Assembly (NCBI GenBank): GCA_963703605.1
Contig: CAVPFC010000061.1
Coordinates: forward strand, 1-64,000
Length of the DNA: 64,000 nt
Reading direction: 5' to 3'
Source of the DNA: DASXKD01 sp963703605
GTDB taxonomy: Bacteria > Actinomycetota > Actinomycetes > Streptosporangiales > Streptosporangiaceae
The position numbers were made by a program, and so were the translations under genes. Below, one piece after another: positions 18,181 through 26,245 of the stretch (the first letter of the stretch is position 1; every line of letters starts with the position of its first letter). The notes under the pieces are model-generated. The model was not told the origin of the DNA, searched no databases, and worked only from the letters and a program-made list of their open reading frames with translations.

Positions 18181-18186
18181 ATCACC
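18173..18186. promoter_or_regulatory. MarR-type operator over the marR start codon
   Basis: GGTGACATATCACC (14 bp, imperfect palindrome) contains the start codon of the MarR gene on the minus strand. It matches the core of the operator at 17466-17483. The mRNA leader must be very short or absent. Confidence 0.6.
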
Positions 18187-18251
18187 TGAGCTTACTGGTC
18201 CCGGCGGCGCCGGATGCTGCCTATCCGCCGGCGACCAGCGCTGGCTGGCGG

Positions 18252-19199
18252 CTAACCAGTGCCGGATGCGCCCGGGCTGGGCGGAGCTACGCAGGTGCCG
18301 GTGTAGGGCCCGAGGTAGCTGGTCAGGAACTTGACGGTGGGACAGAAGGCCTTGGGGGTGTAGGCGTTGGAGTGGGCATGACCGGGGATCTCGGTGGCCT
18401 TGAAGGGGATGCCCGCGGCTGCGAGGGCGGTCTTCATGTCCTGCCACTGGGTAATGGGGACAAGCTCGGCACTGGAATTCCACAGGGACATGGGCGGCGT
18501 GGTGGCGCTCACGTTGAGCGCGGCTGATCCTTCCCGGGCCCTGCTCTGGCAGGACGGCGACTTGTTGGTCTGCGGATCACAGCCGAGAAAGGCGAAGCGA
18601 TCCTTTTCATTCTGCGCGTTGCCACCCCGGAAATCGAGGAAGTCGTACCCACCAGACCAGCCGACCATGGCGGCGACCGCCGTGGTGCCGGTGTCCCCCA
18701 GTGTCACCCCGACCTCGGCCGCCAGGGTGGCACCCGCCGATCCGCCCCAGACGGCGACCCGGCTGGGATCGACGTCGACGCGCCCGCCGTCAAACCCGGG
18801 CTTGCTCAGGGCGCGCACGGCGTCCACGACATCGCGAACCTGCACCGGAAAGCCGGCCACCTTTGCCGTGGGGTCAGCCAGGCAGTAGTCGATGTTGTAG
18901 GTGACGTAGCCCAAGGTGGCAAGTTCCTCGGCTATGACCTCGTTATCTGAGGCGGTGCGAACCCCGCCGATGAACGCGCCGCCGTGGACGTACACCACGA
19001 CGGGCAGCGGCCCGGGCGGCGGGTTGGCCGGGCGGTACACGTCACCGGCCGTGTCACTGCCCGTTTTCGACACGGCGCAGGCCGGGGCCTGGTAGGCGAC
19101 GCCGACGTCCTCTACCCAAGCTTTCCCACCAACCGCCGCAGCCGGCGAGGCGCTCATCAGCCCAAGCCCGGCGACCGCCGCGGCGCACACCACGGCCAC
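18252..19199 (-). CDS. Secreted alpha/beta-hydrolase (esterase/lipase, BD-FAE-like)
   Basis: 315 aa from GTG 19199. A signal peptide is present (hydrophobic AVVCAAAVAGLGLMSASPAAA), and an Arg-rich stretch upstream in frame (RFRTRPTSPRSP) looks like its n-region, so the true start may lie near 19238. The HGG oxyanion motif (VVVYVHGGAF), nucleophile elbow WGGSAGATLA and C-terminal PGHAHSN (catalytic His) place it with carboxylesterases. Two Cys pairs suggest disulphides outside the cell. Substrate unknown. It is parallel to the MarR gene but separated by 71 bp. Confidence 0.8.
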   Translation of the reverse strand: MAVVCAAAVAGLGLMSASPAAAVGGKAWVEDVGVAYQAPACAVSKTGSDTAGDVYRPANPPPGPLPVVVYVHGGAFIGGVRTASDNEVIAEELATLGYVTYNIDYCLADPTAKVAGFPVQVRDVVDAVRALSKPGFDGGRVDVDPSRVAVWGGSAGATLAAEVGVTLGDTGTTAVAAMVGWSGGYDFLDFRGGNAQNEKDRFAFLGCDPQTNKSPSCQSRAREGSAALNVSATTPPMSLWNSSAELVPITQWQDMKTALAAAGIPFKATEIPGHAHSNAYTPKAFCPTVKFLTSYLGPYTGTCVAPPSPGASGTG

Positions 19200-19505
19200 T
19201 GGCGAGCGCGGCGACGTGGGACGCGTCCTAAAGCGCAGCGGTACCTGCCTTCCCGGCTCCTCACCATTGGCGCGGAAAGTCTAACGGCAGCGCGTATCCC
19301 GGAACATCGGCGGACGGCGCAGCAGCCCTTGGCTGTGATGTCCCTTCAGCCTGGCTGCGCCGCTGGCCGGTGCCATCCGTGCGCGCCACTGAACCGCCAC
19401 GCAACGGCAAGGAACGCGAAGCGCCAGGCCTCCTCCCTGGCCGGGCCCTCGCTGGCCGGCCCTGTCCGGGCGCCTTGCCCCAGAAACGGACATCTGAGTG
19501 CCAGG

Positions 19506-19534
19506 AAGCCCAGCCGCCGTCGGCGGCCGGGCTT
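19506..19534. terminator. Hairpin downstream of tRNA-His
   Basis: A 12-pair stem with one mismatch and a 3-nt loop (AAGCCCAGCCGCC ... GGCGGCCGGGCTT). It lies about 20 bp past the 3' end of the leftward tRNA gene. There is no strong U-tract. The rest of 19282-19552 holds nothing recognisable. Confidence 0.5.
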
Positions 19535-19552
19535 CTGACCTGCGGTTTTCAG

Positions 19553-19630
19553 TGGGGTGAGCGAGGGGATTCGAACCCCCGACACCCAGGACCACAACCT
19601 GGTGCTCTAACCAACTGAGCTACGCCCACC
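19553..19630 (-). tRNA. tRNA-His (GTG)
   Basis: The full cloverleaf can be drawn. Acceptor stem GTGGGCG pairs with CGCTCAC, the anticodon stem is CCAGG/CCTGG with loop TTGTGGT (anticodon GTG), and the T-loop is TTCGAAT. The extra G at position -1 faces discriminator C73, the identity mark of tRNA-His. CCA is encoded. No integrase or repeated 3' end is nearby. Confidence 0.97.
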
Positions 19631-19670
19631 ATCGCCATTCGGCTGGATGCAGCATAGCGGGGCCGGGACA

Positions 19671-20360
19671 CTATGCCGAACCGGTTCCCCCCGGGGCCTC
19701 CGTCGCGGCCCGCACGGCCCGGCCGGCTCCGCTGCGGGCCGGCTCCTCGTCGGGGAAGGGCCCGCCCGGGCCGCCGAAGCGCGCGGCGATCTGGCGGGCC
19801 GTGGCCGTATCGGGACCCGGCGCCGGAACGAACACCGTCTCCCGGTAGTAGCGCAGCTCCTGGATGCTTTCGGTGATGTCGGCCAGGGCGCGGTGCCCGC
19901 CCCGCTTGAGCGGGCTGGCGAAGTAGGTCCGCGGGTACCAGCGCCGGGCAAGCTCCTTGATGCTGGAGACGTCGACCATCCGGTAGTGCAGGAACGCGTC
20001 GAGCTCGGGCATGTCACGGGCGATGAAGGCGCGGTCGGTGGCGATGGAGTTGCCGGCCAGCGGGACCCGCCGCGGCTCACGAATGTACCTGCGGACGTAG
20101 GCCAGCACCTGGTCCTGCGCTTCCGCGAGGGTGACGCCCGCCGCCAGCTCGGAAAGCAGCCCCGAGGCGGTGTGCATCTGCCTGACCACGTCCTCCATCT
20201 GGTCGAGTGCCTCGGCCGGGGGTTTGATGATCAGGTCAAGGCCCTCGTCGAGCACGACGAGCTCACCGTCGGAGACCAGGCAGGCGATCTCGATCAAGGC
20301 ATCCCGCTCTAGGTCCAGCCCGGTCATTTCACAGTCGATCCACACCAGCCGGTCGGTCAT
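19671..20360 (-). CDS. orn: Oligoribonuclease
   Basis: About 229 aa. A DEDDh 3'-to-5' exonuclease that degrades 2-5-nt RNA and pGpG. Exo I is VWIDCEMTGLD (residues 6-16), exo II is LAGNSIATDRAFI near 103, and exo III is HRALADITESI with the catalytic His near 158. The C-terminal 30 residues beyond the usual end are Ala/Gly/Pro-rich. ATG 20360 is preferred over an in-frame GTG 6 bp upstream. It is single-copy housekeeping in actinomycetes, here next to tRNA-His. Confidence 0.93.
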   Translation of the reverse strand: MTDRLVWIDCEMTGLDLERDALIEIACLVSDGELVVLDEGLDLIIKPPAEALDQMEDVVRQMHTASGLLSELAAGVTLAEAQDQVLAYVRRYIREPRRVPLAGNSIATDRAFIARDMPELDAFLHYRMVDVSSIKELARRWYPRTYFASPLKRGGHRALADITESIQELRYYRETVFVPAPGPDTATARQIAARFGGPGGPFPDEEPARSGAGRAVRAATEAPGGTGSA

Positions 20361-20456
20361 CCCCACAGCTTAGGCGTTGTCCGCCGGCTATCGGGCCTGC
20401 TCGCAGCCGCTAAATGCCTTGGTTCGGCCGGAGCACGAGATATTTCTGCCCAACGC

Positions 20457-21128
20457 CTAGCGGCCGCGCATCCCCGCCCGGACGCGAATGTGTTCCGGGG
20501 CGTCGATTCCGGCTGGCAGCCCGGGATCGGGTACCGGGGCGCCGAAGGTTGTCGTCGCTGGCAGCACGCCCGCCCAGATACCGGCGCCGAGGTCTTCCGG
20601 CTCGTCCTTGGGGGGCCCGGTGCGGACCTTCACGGACGCCTCGGCCAGCGGGACCGCGAGCACCGAAGTGGCGGCGAGTTCCTTGCGGTTGGGCGCCCGC
20701 ACGGCGTCCCAGCGGCCGGGGATCAGGTGCTCGGTAACCGCCCGCAAACCCGCCAGGCGTTCATCTTGATCTGTGACTATGCGCGCGGTGCCGAAAACCA
20801 CCGCGCTGCGGTAGTTGACCGAATGGGTGAACGCGGCCCTGGCGCAGACCAGCCCGTCGAAAAGGGTGACCGTGACGCAGATCTCCTGCCCGTCGGCCGC
20901 GAACAGGCTCCGGTTGGCGGAGGATCCGTGCAGATACAGCGTGTCGCCGATGCGCCCGTACGCGGTGGGCAGCACCACCGGCGAGCCGTCCATGACGACC
21001 CCCAGGTGGCAGATCATCCCGGCGTCGAGTACCGCATACAGATCTTCGCGCTCGGTCTGCGCGCGCTCGGAGTGACGGCGCACGCGGGTGCGCTCGGTCG
21101 GGGACAGGGTCTGGTTCAGCGTCGTCAT
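20457..21128 (-). CDS. Pyridoxamine 5'-phosphate oxidase family protein (NimA-like FMN split barrel)
   Basis: 223 aa. The split-barrel flavin-binding fold is recognised from MICHLGVVMDGSPVVLPTAY (residues 38-57), LYLHGSSANRSL and SVNYRSAVVFGTARIV. Members bind FMN or other cofactors; the exact reaction is not predictable. It is divergent from a MocR/PdxR-type regulator with a perfect inverted repeat between them, the usual arrangement where the regulator controls the oxidase-like gene. Confidence 0.83.
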   Translation of the reverse strand: MTTLNQTLSPTERTRVRRHSERAQTEREDLYAVLDAGMICHLGVVMDGSPVVLPTAYGRIGDTLYLHGSSANRSLFAADGQEICVTVTLFDGLVCARAAFTHSVNYRSAVVFGTARIVTDQDERLAGLRAVTEHLIPGRWDAVRAPNRKELAATSVLAVPLAEASVKVRTGPPKDEPEDLGAGIWAGVLPATTTFGAPVPDPGLPAGIDAPEHIRVRAGMRGR

Positions 21129-21144
21129 GACGACTAGGTTAGCG

Positions 21145-21176
21145 GTGAAGTGGCTATTCGATTAGAGCCACTTCAC
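21145..21176. promoter_or_regulatory. MocR/PdxR-type operator between divergent genes
   Basis: A perfect 11-bp inverted repeat, GTGAAGTGGCT (21145-21155) and AGCCACTTCAC (21166-21176), with a 10-bp spacer. AAGTGG followed by CTA-like bases resembles PdxR boxes described in Corynebacterium. It lies 17 bp from the PNPOx-like start and 21 bp from the upstream MocR start. Confidence 0.7.
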
Positions 21177-21196
21177 GGCTACTTCTAAGGACCACT

Positions 21197-22732
21197 ATGG
21201 CTCGTGGCGGGCAAGGCTGCTTGCCGCCTACGGCCGGCTTCGCCGCAGCCCGTAGTGCTAACCCGGGGAGGCGGCCCCCCGGACCCCCCGGTGGAACCGT
21301 GGAACTGTCGCTGACGGCCGACCGGGCAGCCGGGGAAGCGCTGACGTCCCAGATCGTGGCGCAGCTCCGCGAGGCGCTGCTCGATGGCCGGCTGGCCACC
21401 GGCGAGCGCCTGCCGTCCACCCGGGCGCTCGCGAGTCTCCTCGGGGTGAGCCGGACCGTCGTCACCGGCGCGTACGCGCAACTGTTCGCCGAAGGGTGGC
21501 TCGAGGGACGGCACGGATCCGGCACGTACGTCGCGGGCGGCGCCCAGAGCGGGCCGGCCGCTCCCGGGCCCACCACGCCGGGGCAGGGCCCGCCGGGGGC
21601 GCCGCAGGCGGAGCGCGAGGCGGGGGCCGGGATGTGGGGCTGGCTGCCGCCCCTGGGCATGACGTCGCTGATCGAGCTGCGGCCCGGCATCGCGTGGGCC
21701 GAGGGCATTGACCGGGCCGCGTGGCGGCGCGCCTGGCGGAGCGTGGGCGCGCAGCCCCCGGTCGGGGCGGCCGACCCGCAGGGGGACGCCGGCCTGCGCG
21801 CCGCGCTCACCGGCTACCTGCGGCGCAGCCGGGGCGTCCACTGCTCCGCGGGCCAGATCCTGGTGACCCGTGGCGTGGCAGGCAGCCTGGGCCTGCTGGC
21901 CACCGCCCTGCTGCGGCCGGGGGACCTGGCCGGGGTGGAGGAACCCGGGTACCCGACCGCGCGGACGGTGTTCGCCGCGCACGGGGTGCGCCCCGTGCCG
22001 TGCCCGGTGGACGAGGGCGGCCTGATCGTGGACGCGCTCCCCGACGGCCTGCGCCTCGTCTACACCACCCCGGCGCACCAGTACCCGCTCGGTGGCCGGC
22101 TCACGGTTCCGCGCCGGCAGGCCCTGGTCGCCTGGGCGCGGGCCACCGGGGCGCTCATCGTCGAGGACGACTACGACGGCGAGTTCCGTTACGACGTCGC
22201 GCCGCTGCCGGCCCTGTTCGGCCTGGATCCCGACGTCGTGATCTACCTGGGGACCACCACGAAGACGCTCACGCCCGCGCTGCGCGTCGGCTGGCTGGTG
22301 GCGCGGCCCGGCCTGGCGGAGCGGCTGGCCGGCGCCACCGCGAGCCTGGGGGAGTGGGCCGCCGGGCCGGCCCAGCGGGCGGTGCTCACGCTGATCGCGG
22401 GCGGCGACCTGGAACGGCACATCAGGCGGATGCGGCACGAGTACGCCCGGCGCCGCGCGGTGCTGGCCGCGGCGTTCGGCGGCGGCACAACGGGGCGGCT
22501 GTCCGGCGACGATGCGGGGATGCACATGGTCCTGGAGACCAGCGAGCCCGCCGCCGATCTGGTCGCGGCCGCCCGGGAGCGGGGGGTGGCGCTGGCGACC
22601 CTGGAGCGGTACTACGCGGGCCCGGTCACCAGGAACGGCCTGGTACTCGGCTACGGCGGCGCGGCGCTGCCGGACGTGGTGCGCGGCTGCGAGGTGCTGG
22701 CCGGGATCCTGGCCCGGCCGGCCATGTCCTGA
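21197..22732 (+). CDS. MocR/PdxR-family regulator (GntR winged helix + aminotransferase domain)
   Basis: Up to 511 aa. The GntR DNA-binding domain spans about residues 35-105 (SQIVAQLREALLDGRLATGE; STRALASLLGVSRTVVTGAY). It is followed by a fold-type I aminotransferase-like domain in which YLGTTTKTLTPALRVGW carries the PLP-binding Lys. Such proteins sense pyridoxal phosphate or an amine and act on the divergent gene. The first 34 residues are low-complexity, so GTG 21299 (MELSLTADRAAGE) may be the real start. Confidence 0.88.
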   Translation: MARGGQGCLPPTAGFAAARSANPGRRPPGPPGGTVELSLTADRAAGEALTSQIVAQLREALLDGRLATGERLPSTRALASLLGVSRTVVTGAYAQLFAEGWLEGRHGSGTYVAGGAQSGPAAPGPTTPGQGPPGAPQAEREAGAGMWGWLPPLGMTSLIELRPGIAWAEGIDRAAWRRAWRSVGAQPPVGAADPQGDAGLRAALTGYLRRSRGVHCSAGQILVTRGVAGSLGLLATALLRPGDLAGVEEPGYPTARTVFAAHGVRPVPCPVDEGGLIVDALPDGLRLVYTTPAHQYPLGGRLTVPRRQALVAWARATGALIVEDDYDGEFRYDVAPLPALFGLDPDVVIYLGTTTKTLTPALRVGWLVARPGLAERLAGATASLGEWAAGPAQRAVLTLIAGGDLERHIRRMRHEYARRRAVLAAAFGGGTTGRLSGDDAGMHMVLETSEPAADLVAAARERGVALATLERYYAGPVTRNGLVLGYGGAALPDVVRGCEVLAGILARPAMS

Positions 22733-22735
22733 TCG

Positions 22736-22751
22736 CCCGGCGCGCCGGGCA
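22736..22751. terminator. Perfect palindrome after the MocR gene
   Basis: GCCCGGCGCGCCGGGC is a 16-bp perfect palindrome starting 4 bp after the stop codon, before the next gene's promoter region. No U-tract follows. Confidence 0.35.
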
Positions 22752-22786
22752 ACAGGCGGCTGCCGTCCGGTCAGGCTTACCATCGC

Positions 22787-22800
22787 TTACCGGAAGGTAA
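22787..22800. promoter_or_regulatory. Candidate operator upstream of the phosphotransferase gene
   Basis: TTACCGGAAGGTAA forms an inverted repeat TTACC/GGTAA with a 4-bp spacer, 20 bp before the start codon. The shape suits a TetR-type repressor. No regulator gene of that type is adjacent. Confidence 0.35.
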
Positions 22801-22820
22801 CGGATCACGCAGGGAGTGGT

Positions 22821-23921
22821 ATGGGCAGCGTGGGTGTGCCGGGAGTCGAGGACGTGGCCGGGCTGGCGGGCTGGCTGGCCAGCAGCGGCCTGCCCGGCGG
22901 GGGAGAGGACCTGGTGGTCGAGCTGATCGCCGGCGGCCGGTCGAACCTGACCTACCGGGTCGGGTGGCGCGCCTCCGGGGAACCCGGCGCGCCCCCGGTC
23001 ACCCGGCTGGTCCTGCGCCGCCCGCCGCTCGGTCACGTGCTGCCCACCGCGCACGACATGTCCCGGGAGTACCGCGTGCTGTCCGCGCTGCACGGCACGT
23101 CAGTCCCGGTGCCGCGGCCGGTCGCGCTGTGCTCGGACACCGCGGTCATCGGCGCCCCGTTCTACCTGATGGAGTGGGTGGACGGGACCGTCTTCAGGTC
23201 CAGCGAGGATGCCAAGATCCTGACGGCCGACCAGGCCAGGCTGATGTCGGAACAGTTCGCGGAGATGCTCGCCACCATCCACGGGCTGGACGTGGCGGAG
23301 GTCGGCCTGGCCGGGTTCGGCAGGCCGGCCGGGTACATGACCCGTCAGCTTGCCCGGTGGCAGCGGCAGTGGGAGCTGTCGGTCACGCGCGAGATGCCTG
23401 GCTACGCCGACCTGGTCGACCGGCTGGCCGCCGGGCTGCCGGCCGAGAGCGGGCCGGAGGACGGCGCGGGCGCCGCTGCCGGGACCCTGGTACACGGGGA
23501 CTTCCGGATCGACAACATGCTGATCGACCCGGCCCCGCGACCGCGGATCGCGGCGGTGGTCGACTGGGAGATGTCCACGCTCGGTGACCCGCTGGCTGAC
23601 CTGGGCCTGTCCTTGGTCTATTGGACGCAGGCCGGCGAGGAGGATCTGCTCCCGCCCAGCGGGGGCGCCACGGTGACGACGGCCCCCGGCTTCCTGACCC
23701 GGGACGAGGTCGCGGCGCGTTACGCCAGCCTGACCGGCCGGGACCTGTCCCGGCTCGATTACTACATGGCGTTCGGCTGCTTCAAGCTCGCGGTGGTGCT
23801 CGAGGGCATCAACGCGCGGTTCCTCCAGCACAAGACGGTGGGCGAGGGATTCGAACGGGAAGGGCAGGCGGTCCCCACGCTGATCGAGCGGGCGCACCGC
23901 CTGCTCGACTCGAGCACCTGA
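22821..23921 (+). CDS. Phosphotransferase of the APH/ACAD10 family
   Basis: 366 aa, choline-kinase-like fold. Motifs are the nucleotide loop GGRSNLTYRV (near residue 39), catalytic HGDFRIDNML (near 230) and the metal-binding DWEMSTLGDPLADLG (near 253). This branch (LVLRRPPLGHVLPTAHDMSREY) is the one fused or linked to acyl-CoA dehydrogenases, where it is thought to phosphorylate hydroxyacyl-CoA. It is not a typical aminoglycoside-resistance enzyme. ATG 22821 has AGGGAG upstream. No acyl-CoA dehydrogenase gene is adjacent. Confidence 0.85.
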   Translation: MGSVGVPGVEDVAGLAGWLASSGLPGGGEDLVVELIAGGRSNLTYRVGWRASGEPGAPPVTRLVLRRPPLGHVLPTAHDMSREYRVLSALHGTSVPVPRPVALCSDTAVIGAPFYLMEWVDGTVFRSSEDAKILTADQARLMSEQFAEMLATIHGLDVAEVGLAGFGRPAGYMTRQLARWQRQWELSVTREMPGYADLVDRLAAGLPAESGPEDGAGAAAGTLVHGDFRIDNMLIDPAPRPRIAAVVDWEMSTLGDPLADLGLSLVYWTQAGEEDLLPPSGGATVTTAPGFLTRDEVAARYASLTGRDLSRLDYYMAFGCFKLAVVLEGINARFLQHKTVGEGFEREGQAVPTLIERAHRLLDSST

Positions 23922-23960
23922 CGGCGCCGCGGGCGCTGCCCGGCCCGCCGCGAAATAAGC

Positions 23961-23996
23961 GAGCCCACGCCGGAACGTGGGTTCCGTCGTGGGCTC
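23961..23996. terminator. Bulged hairpin terminator after the phosphotransferase gene
   Basis: A nested inverted repeat: outer arms GAGCCCACG/CGTGGGCTC and inner arms GGAAC/GTTCC with a GTGG loop. It begins 39 bp after the stop codon, just before the hairpin array. Confidence 0.55.
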
Positions 23997-24009
23997 CGTG
24001 GAAAGCATC

Positions 24010-24327
24010 GAGGCCCGGCTCCCCGCTCTAGCCGGGCCCCAATCCTGTTTGAGGCCCGGCACCCCGCTCTCGCCGGGCCTCAAATCTGTCTGGGACCCAG
24101 CGCCCCGCTCTCGCTGGGCCCCAACTCTGTTTGAGGCCCGGCACCCCGCTCTCGCCGGGCCTCAACCCTGTTTGAGGCCCAGCGCCCCGCTCTCGCTAGG
24201 CCTCAAATCTGCTGGGGACCCGGCACCCCGCTCTTGCCGGGCCCCAACTCTGTTTGAGGCCCGGCACCCCGCTCTCGCCGGGCCTCAAGTCCGTACGAGG
24301 CCCGGCGCCCCGCTCTCGCCGGGCCTC
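24010..24327. repeat. Array of eight 41-bp hairpin units
   Basis: Eight units with an exact 41-bp period start at 24010, 24051, 24092, 24133, 24174, 24215, 24256 and 24297. Each has a 31-nt hairpin (10-nt arm such as GAGGCCCGGC, 11-nt loop with core CCCCGCTCT, 10-nt arm GCCGGGCCTC) and a 10-nt linker of the type AANYCTGTTT. The eighth unit lacks the linker. Stem changes are often paired: position 2/30 is A-T in some units and G-C in units 3 and 6, and position 8/24 is G-C or A-T (units 3 and 5). The stem is thus kept while its sequence drifts. It lies between the 3' ends of two convergent genes. The 41-bp period is not a multiple of three and no protein is encoded. Confidence 0.93.
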
Positions 24328-24448
24328 ACAGAGAAGACGCGCTGCGCCGGAGCTTGGTTCACACGGTGTGGCGAAGTTTCCCTGAGTTCTTTTCCGGGGC
24401 CCCGCCGGCGGCTCCCGCGTGGGCGTCGGCGAGCCGGCTCTGCCGTGG

Positions 24449-26245
24449 CTACTTGTGGCAACGAGGCTGGCAGATGCGCCGCCCGAAGGCCCGGTAGAAG
24501 ATCTGCGGGACCTCGGCCGGGCTGGTGACCGGCCAGACCTTCCCGTTGGTCACGTGCACGATCCGCTGCAACTGGGGGTAGGTGCCTGGGCGGCCGAGGA
24601 CGAGCATCAGGATCTCGACCGGCCGGTGCGGCACGGCCGCCGCCCTGAGGTCGTGGATGAGCGTGTTCGCCGAGATGTCCCCGCGGGCGTTCTCCATCCC
24701 GGCGGTCAGCACGATGATGTCGTTGACGTACTGCGGCTGATAGCTGGCGACCATCTGCTTGTAGGCGGCCAGCAGCGTGCCGTACAGGGCGGACGGGGCA
24801 TGCGGCACGGCCCGCCCGGACTTGGCCAGTTGCTGTATCGCCTGCCTGCGGGTGACCACGCCGACCTGTGCGGGCAACGGGCCCATCGGCACGAGCTGCC
24901 GGTAGGGAAGGCCGCCGGTGAGGTGGCTGGCGAACACCCAGAGGCCCATCTGCGTACTGTCGGGGAACCGGGTCATGCCCGCCGCCGACGTGCTGCCGAG
25001 CACCTGTTCCAGGGTGGGGCCGCCGGGGCTGACCCGGACGTTCATCGCCCCGGAGACGTCGTTGACTGCGAGGAAGCGGGAACCGAGGCCGAGAACGTGC
25101 CAGGCGTGCAGCGCAGACAGGATCCGGCCCGGTCCTGGCTGCGGCAGCAGGTGCGGCTCGGCGCTGGCCAGGCCGTAGAAGCTGGGCCAGGCCGGGCCCG
25201 CCCCGGTGCCGGAGCGGAAGCCTTCGTAGCGCACGTAGGCGGTGGCGTAGGACGACGTCAGCACGCTCCCGAAGGCCCGCGCCGCGGCTGCGGCGAGCCG
25301 GTTCGTGGTGGTGATCACGTAGGGGAACGAGAGCTGATAGGTGCCGTCGGCCGGGTAACGCACGGCGAGCGGCTGGGTTGGGTGCGCCCGGTCGAACTGG
25401 ACCACCGCCTGCTCGGAGGTGATCGTGACCGGGGCGGGGGCCTTCGCCGCGAAGGGCGGTGCCTTTCCCGCGCCGGCCGCCCGGGGCGGCGGGGCGAAGG
25501 CGGCCAGCGACGGCAGCGACCCGTCACCGGGGGCCGGCGGCACGACCTGGACGTTGAGGGCGAACGTGGCCAGCGCCGCCCGGGCCGCCCGGCCGAAGCC
25601 GACCATCCTCTTGAGCTGGATCAGCCCGGCGAGCCCCGCCGCGCTCTGGGGCGGGTTGGGGAACTGCACGTCGAGGGCGGCCGATGCGGCGGGCCCCCCC
25701 GCGGCCGCCGGCAGCAGGAAATTCCAGCCGACGGCGCTGCCGAACGCGGGGGTGTGCGCGGCCGCGAGCCGGGGCATGGCGATGAGCAGGGGCGACTCGG
25801 CGACGGTGATCCCGGTGGGCCGTACGAACCTGGCGGTGCCCGGACCGGCCAGCGCGATCTTGACCCAGTCCGGCGAGTCGGGGATCCAGGCGCCGGCGGG
25901 GGGCTGGGCGCGCCCGGAAGACCCGTGGGCAAGCTCGGCGGCGACCGCGGCCGCGGGCGCCGGGCGGACCGAAACCACCGCGCAGTGCCCGTCCACCTGG
26001 CGGTGCTGGCGGTTGAAGTACCCGGCAACGTGCGTGATCACCGGCTCGATCTCGCCGGAGACCACGATGTGCACCTCGGCGGGCGCACCGTTGCACGTCG
26101 CGCGGGCTATCACGGCCCTCGCGCCGAGCACGACGAGCAGCGTGGCCGCGACCACGGCGGCCAGCACGGTGAGCAAAGCTGTGTTGACCCGGCGCTTGCG
26201 GCCAGGCCGGTACCGGCCGTGCCCGCCGGTGCGTCCAGTACTCAC
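24449..26245 (-). CDS. Membrane-anchored solute-binding + von Willebrand A protein
   Basis: 598 aa. A basic N-terminus and one membrane helix (LLTVLAAVVAATLLVVLGA, residues 24-42) anchor it outside the cell. Residues 50-350 resemble a bacterial extracellular solute-binding fold (HIVVSGEIEPVITHVAGYF; VVQFDRAHPTQPLAVRYP). A C-terminal VWA domain begins near residue 388 (FLAVNDVSGAMNVRV). The MIDAS motif is DVSGAM rather than DxSGSM, so one metal-binding Ser is Ala. Such fusions occur in actinomycetes without a firm role. It is convergent with the phosphotransferase gene across the hairpin array. Confidence 0.72.
   Translation of the reverse strand: MSTGRTGGHGRYRPGRKRRVNTALLTVLAAVVAATLLVVLGARAVIARATCNGAPAEVHIVVSGEIEPVITHVAGYFNRQHRQVDGHCAVVSVRPAPAAAVAAELAHGSSGRAQPPAGAWIPDSPDWVKIALAGPGTARFVRPTGITVAESPLLIAMPRLAAAHTPAFGSAVGWNFLLPAAAGGPAASAALDVQFPNPPQSAAGLAGLIQLKRMVGFGRAARAALATFALNVQVVPPAPGDGSLPSLAAFAPPPRAAGAGKAPPFAAKAPAPVTITSEQAVVQFDRAHPTQPLAVRYPADGTYQLSFPYVITTTNRLAAAAARAFGSVLTSSYATAYVRYEGFRSGTGAGPAWPSFYGLASAEPHLLPQPGPGRILSALHAWHVLGLGSRFLAVNDVSGAMNVRVSPGGPTLEQVLGSTSAAGMTRFPDSTQMGLWVFASHLTGGLPYRQLVPMGPLPAQVGVVTRRQAIQQLAKSGRAVPHAPSALYGTLLAAYKQMVASYQPQYVNDIIVLTAGMENARGDISANTLIHDLRAAAVPHRPVEILMLVLGRPGTYPQLQRIVHVTNGKVWPVTSPAEVPQIFYRAFGRRICQPRCHK

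Noticed and set aside
19281..19604. Small open frames around tRNA-His
   Set aside because: They overlap the tRNA or hairpin and show no protein-like pattern or ribosome site.
19553..19630. tRNA-His as an integration site
   Set aside because: No integrase, no duplicated tRNA 3' end and no foreign-looking block beside it.
24010..24327. CRISPR array
   Set aside because: The spacers are 10 nt and nearly constant, repeats are hairpins of 31 nt with drift, and no cas genes are near.
23977..24528. Long open frame over the hairpin array, looking like a Pro/Leu-rich repeat protein
   Set aside because: The 41-bp period is not a multiple of three, so the reading rotates frame each unit, and conservation is in the RNA/DNA stem rather than the peptide.
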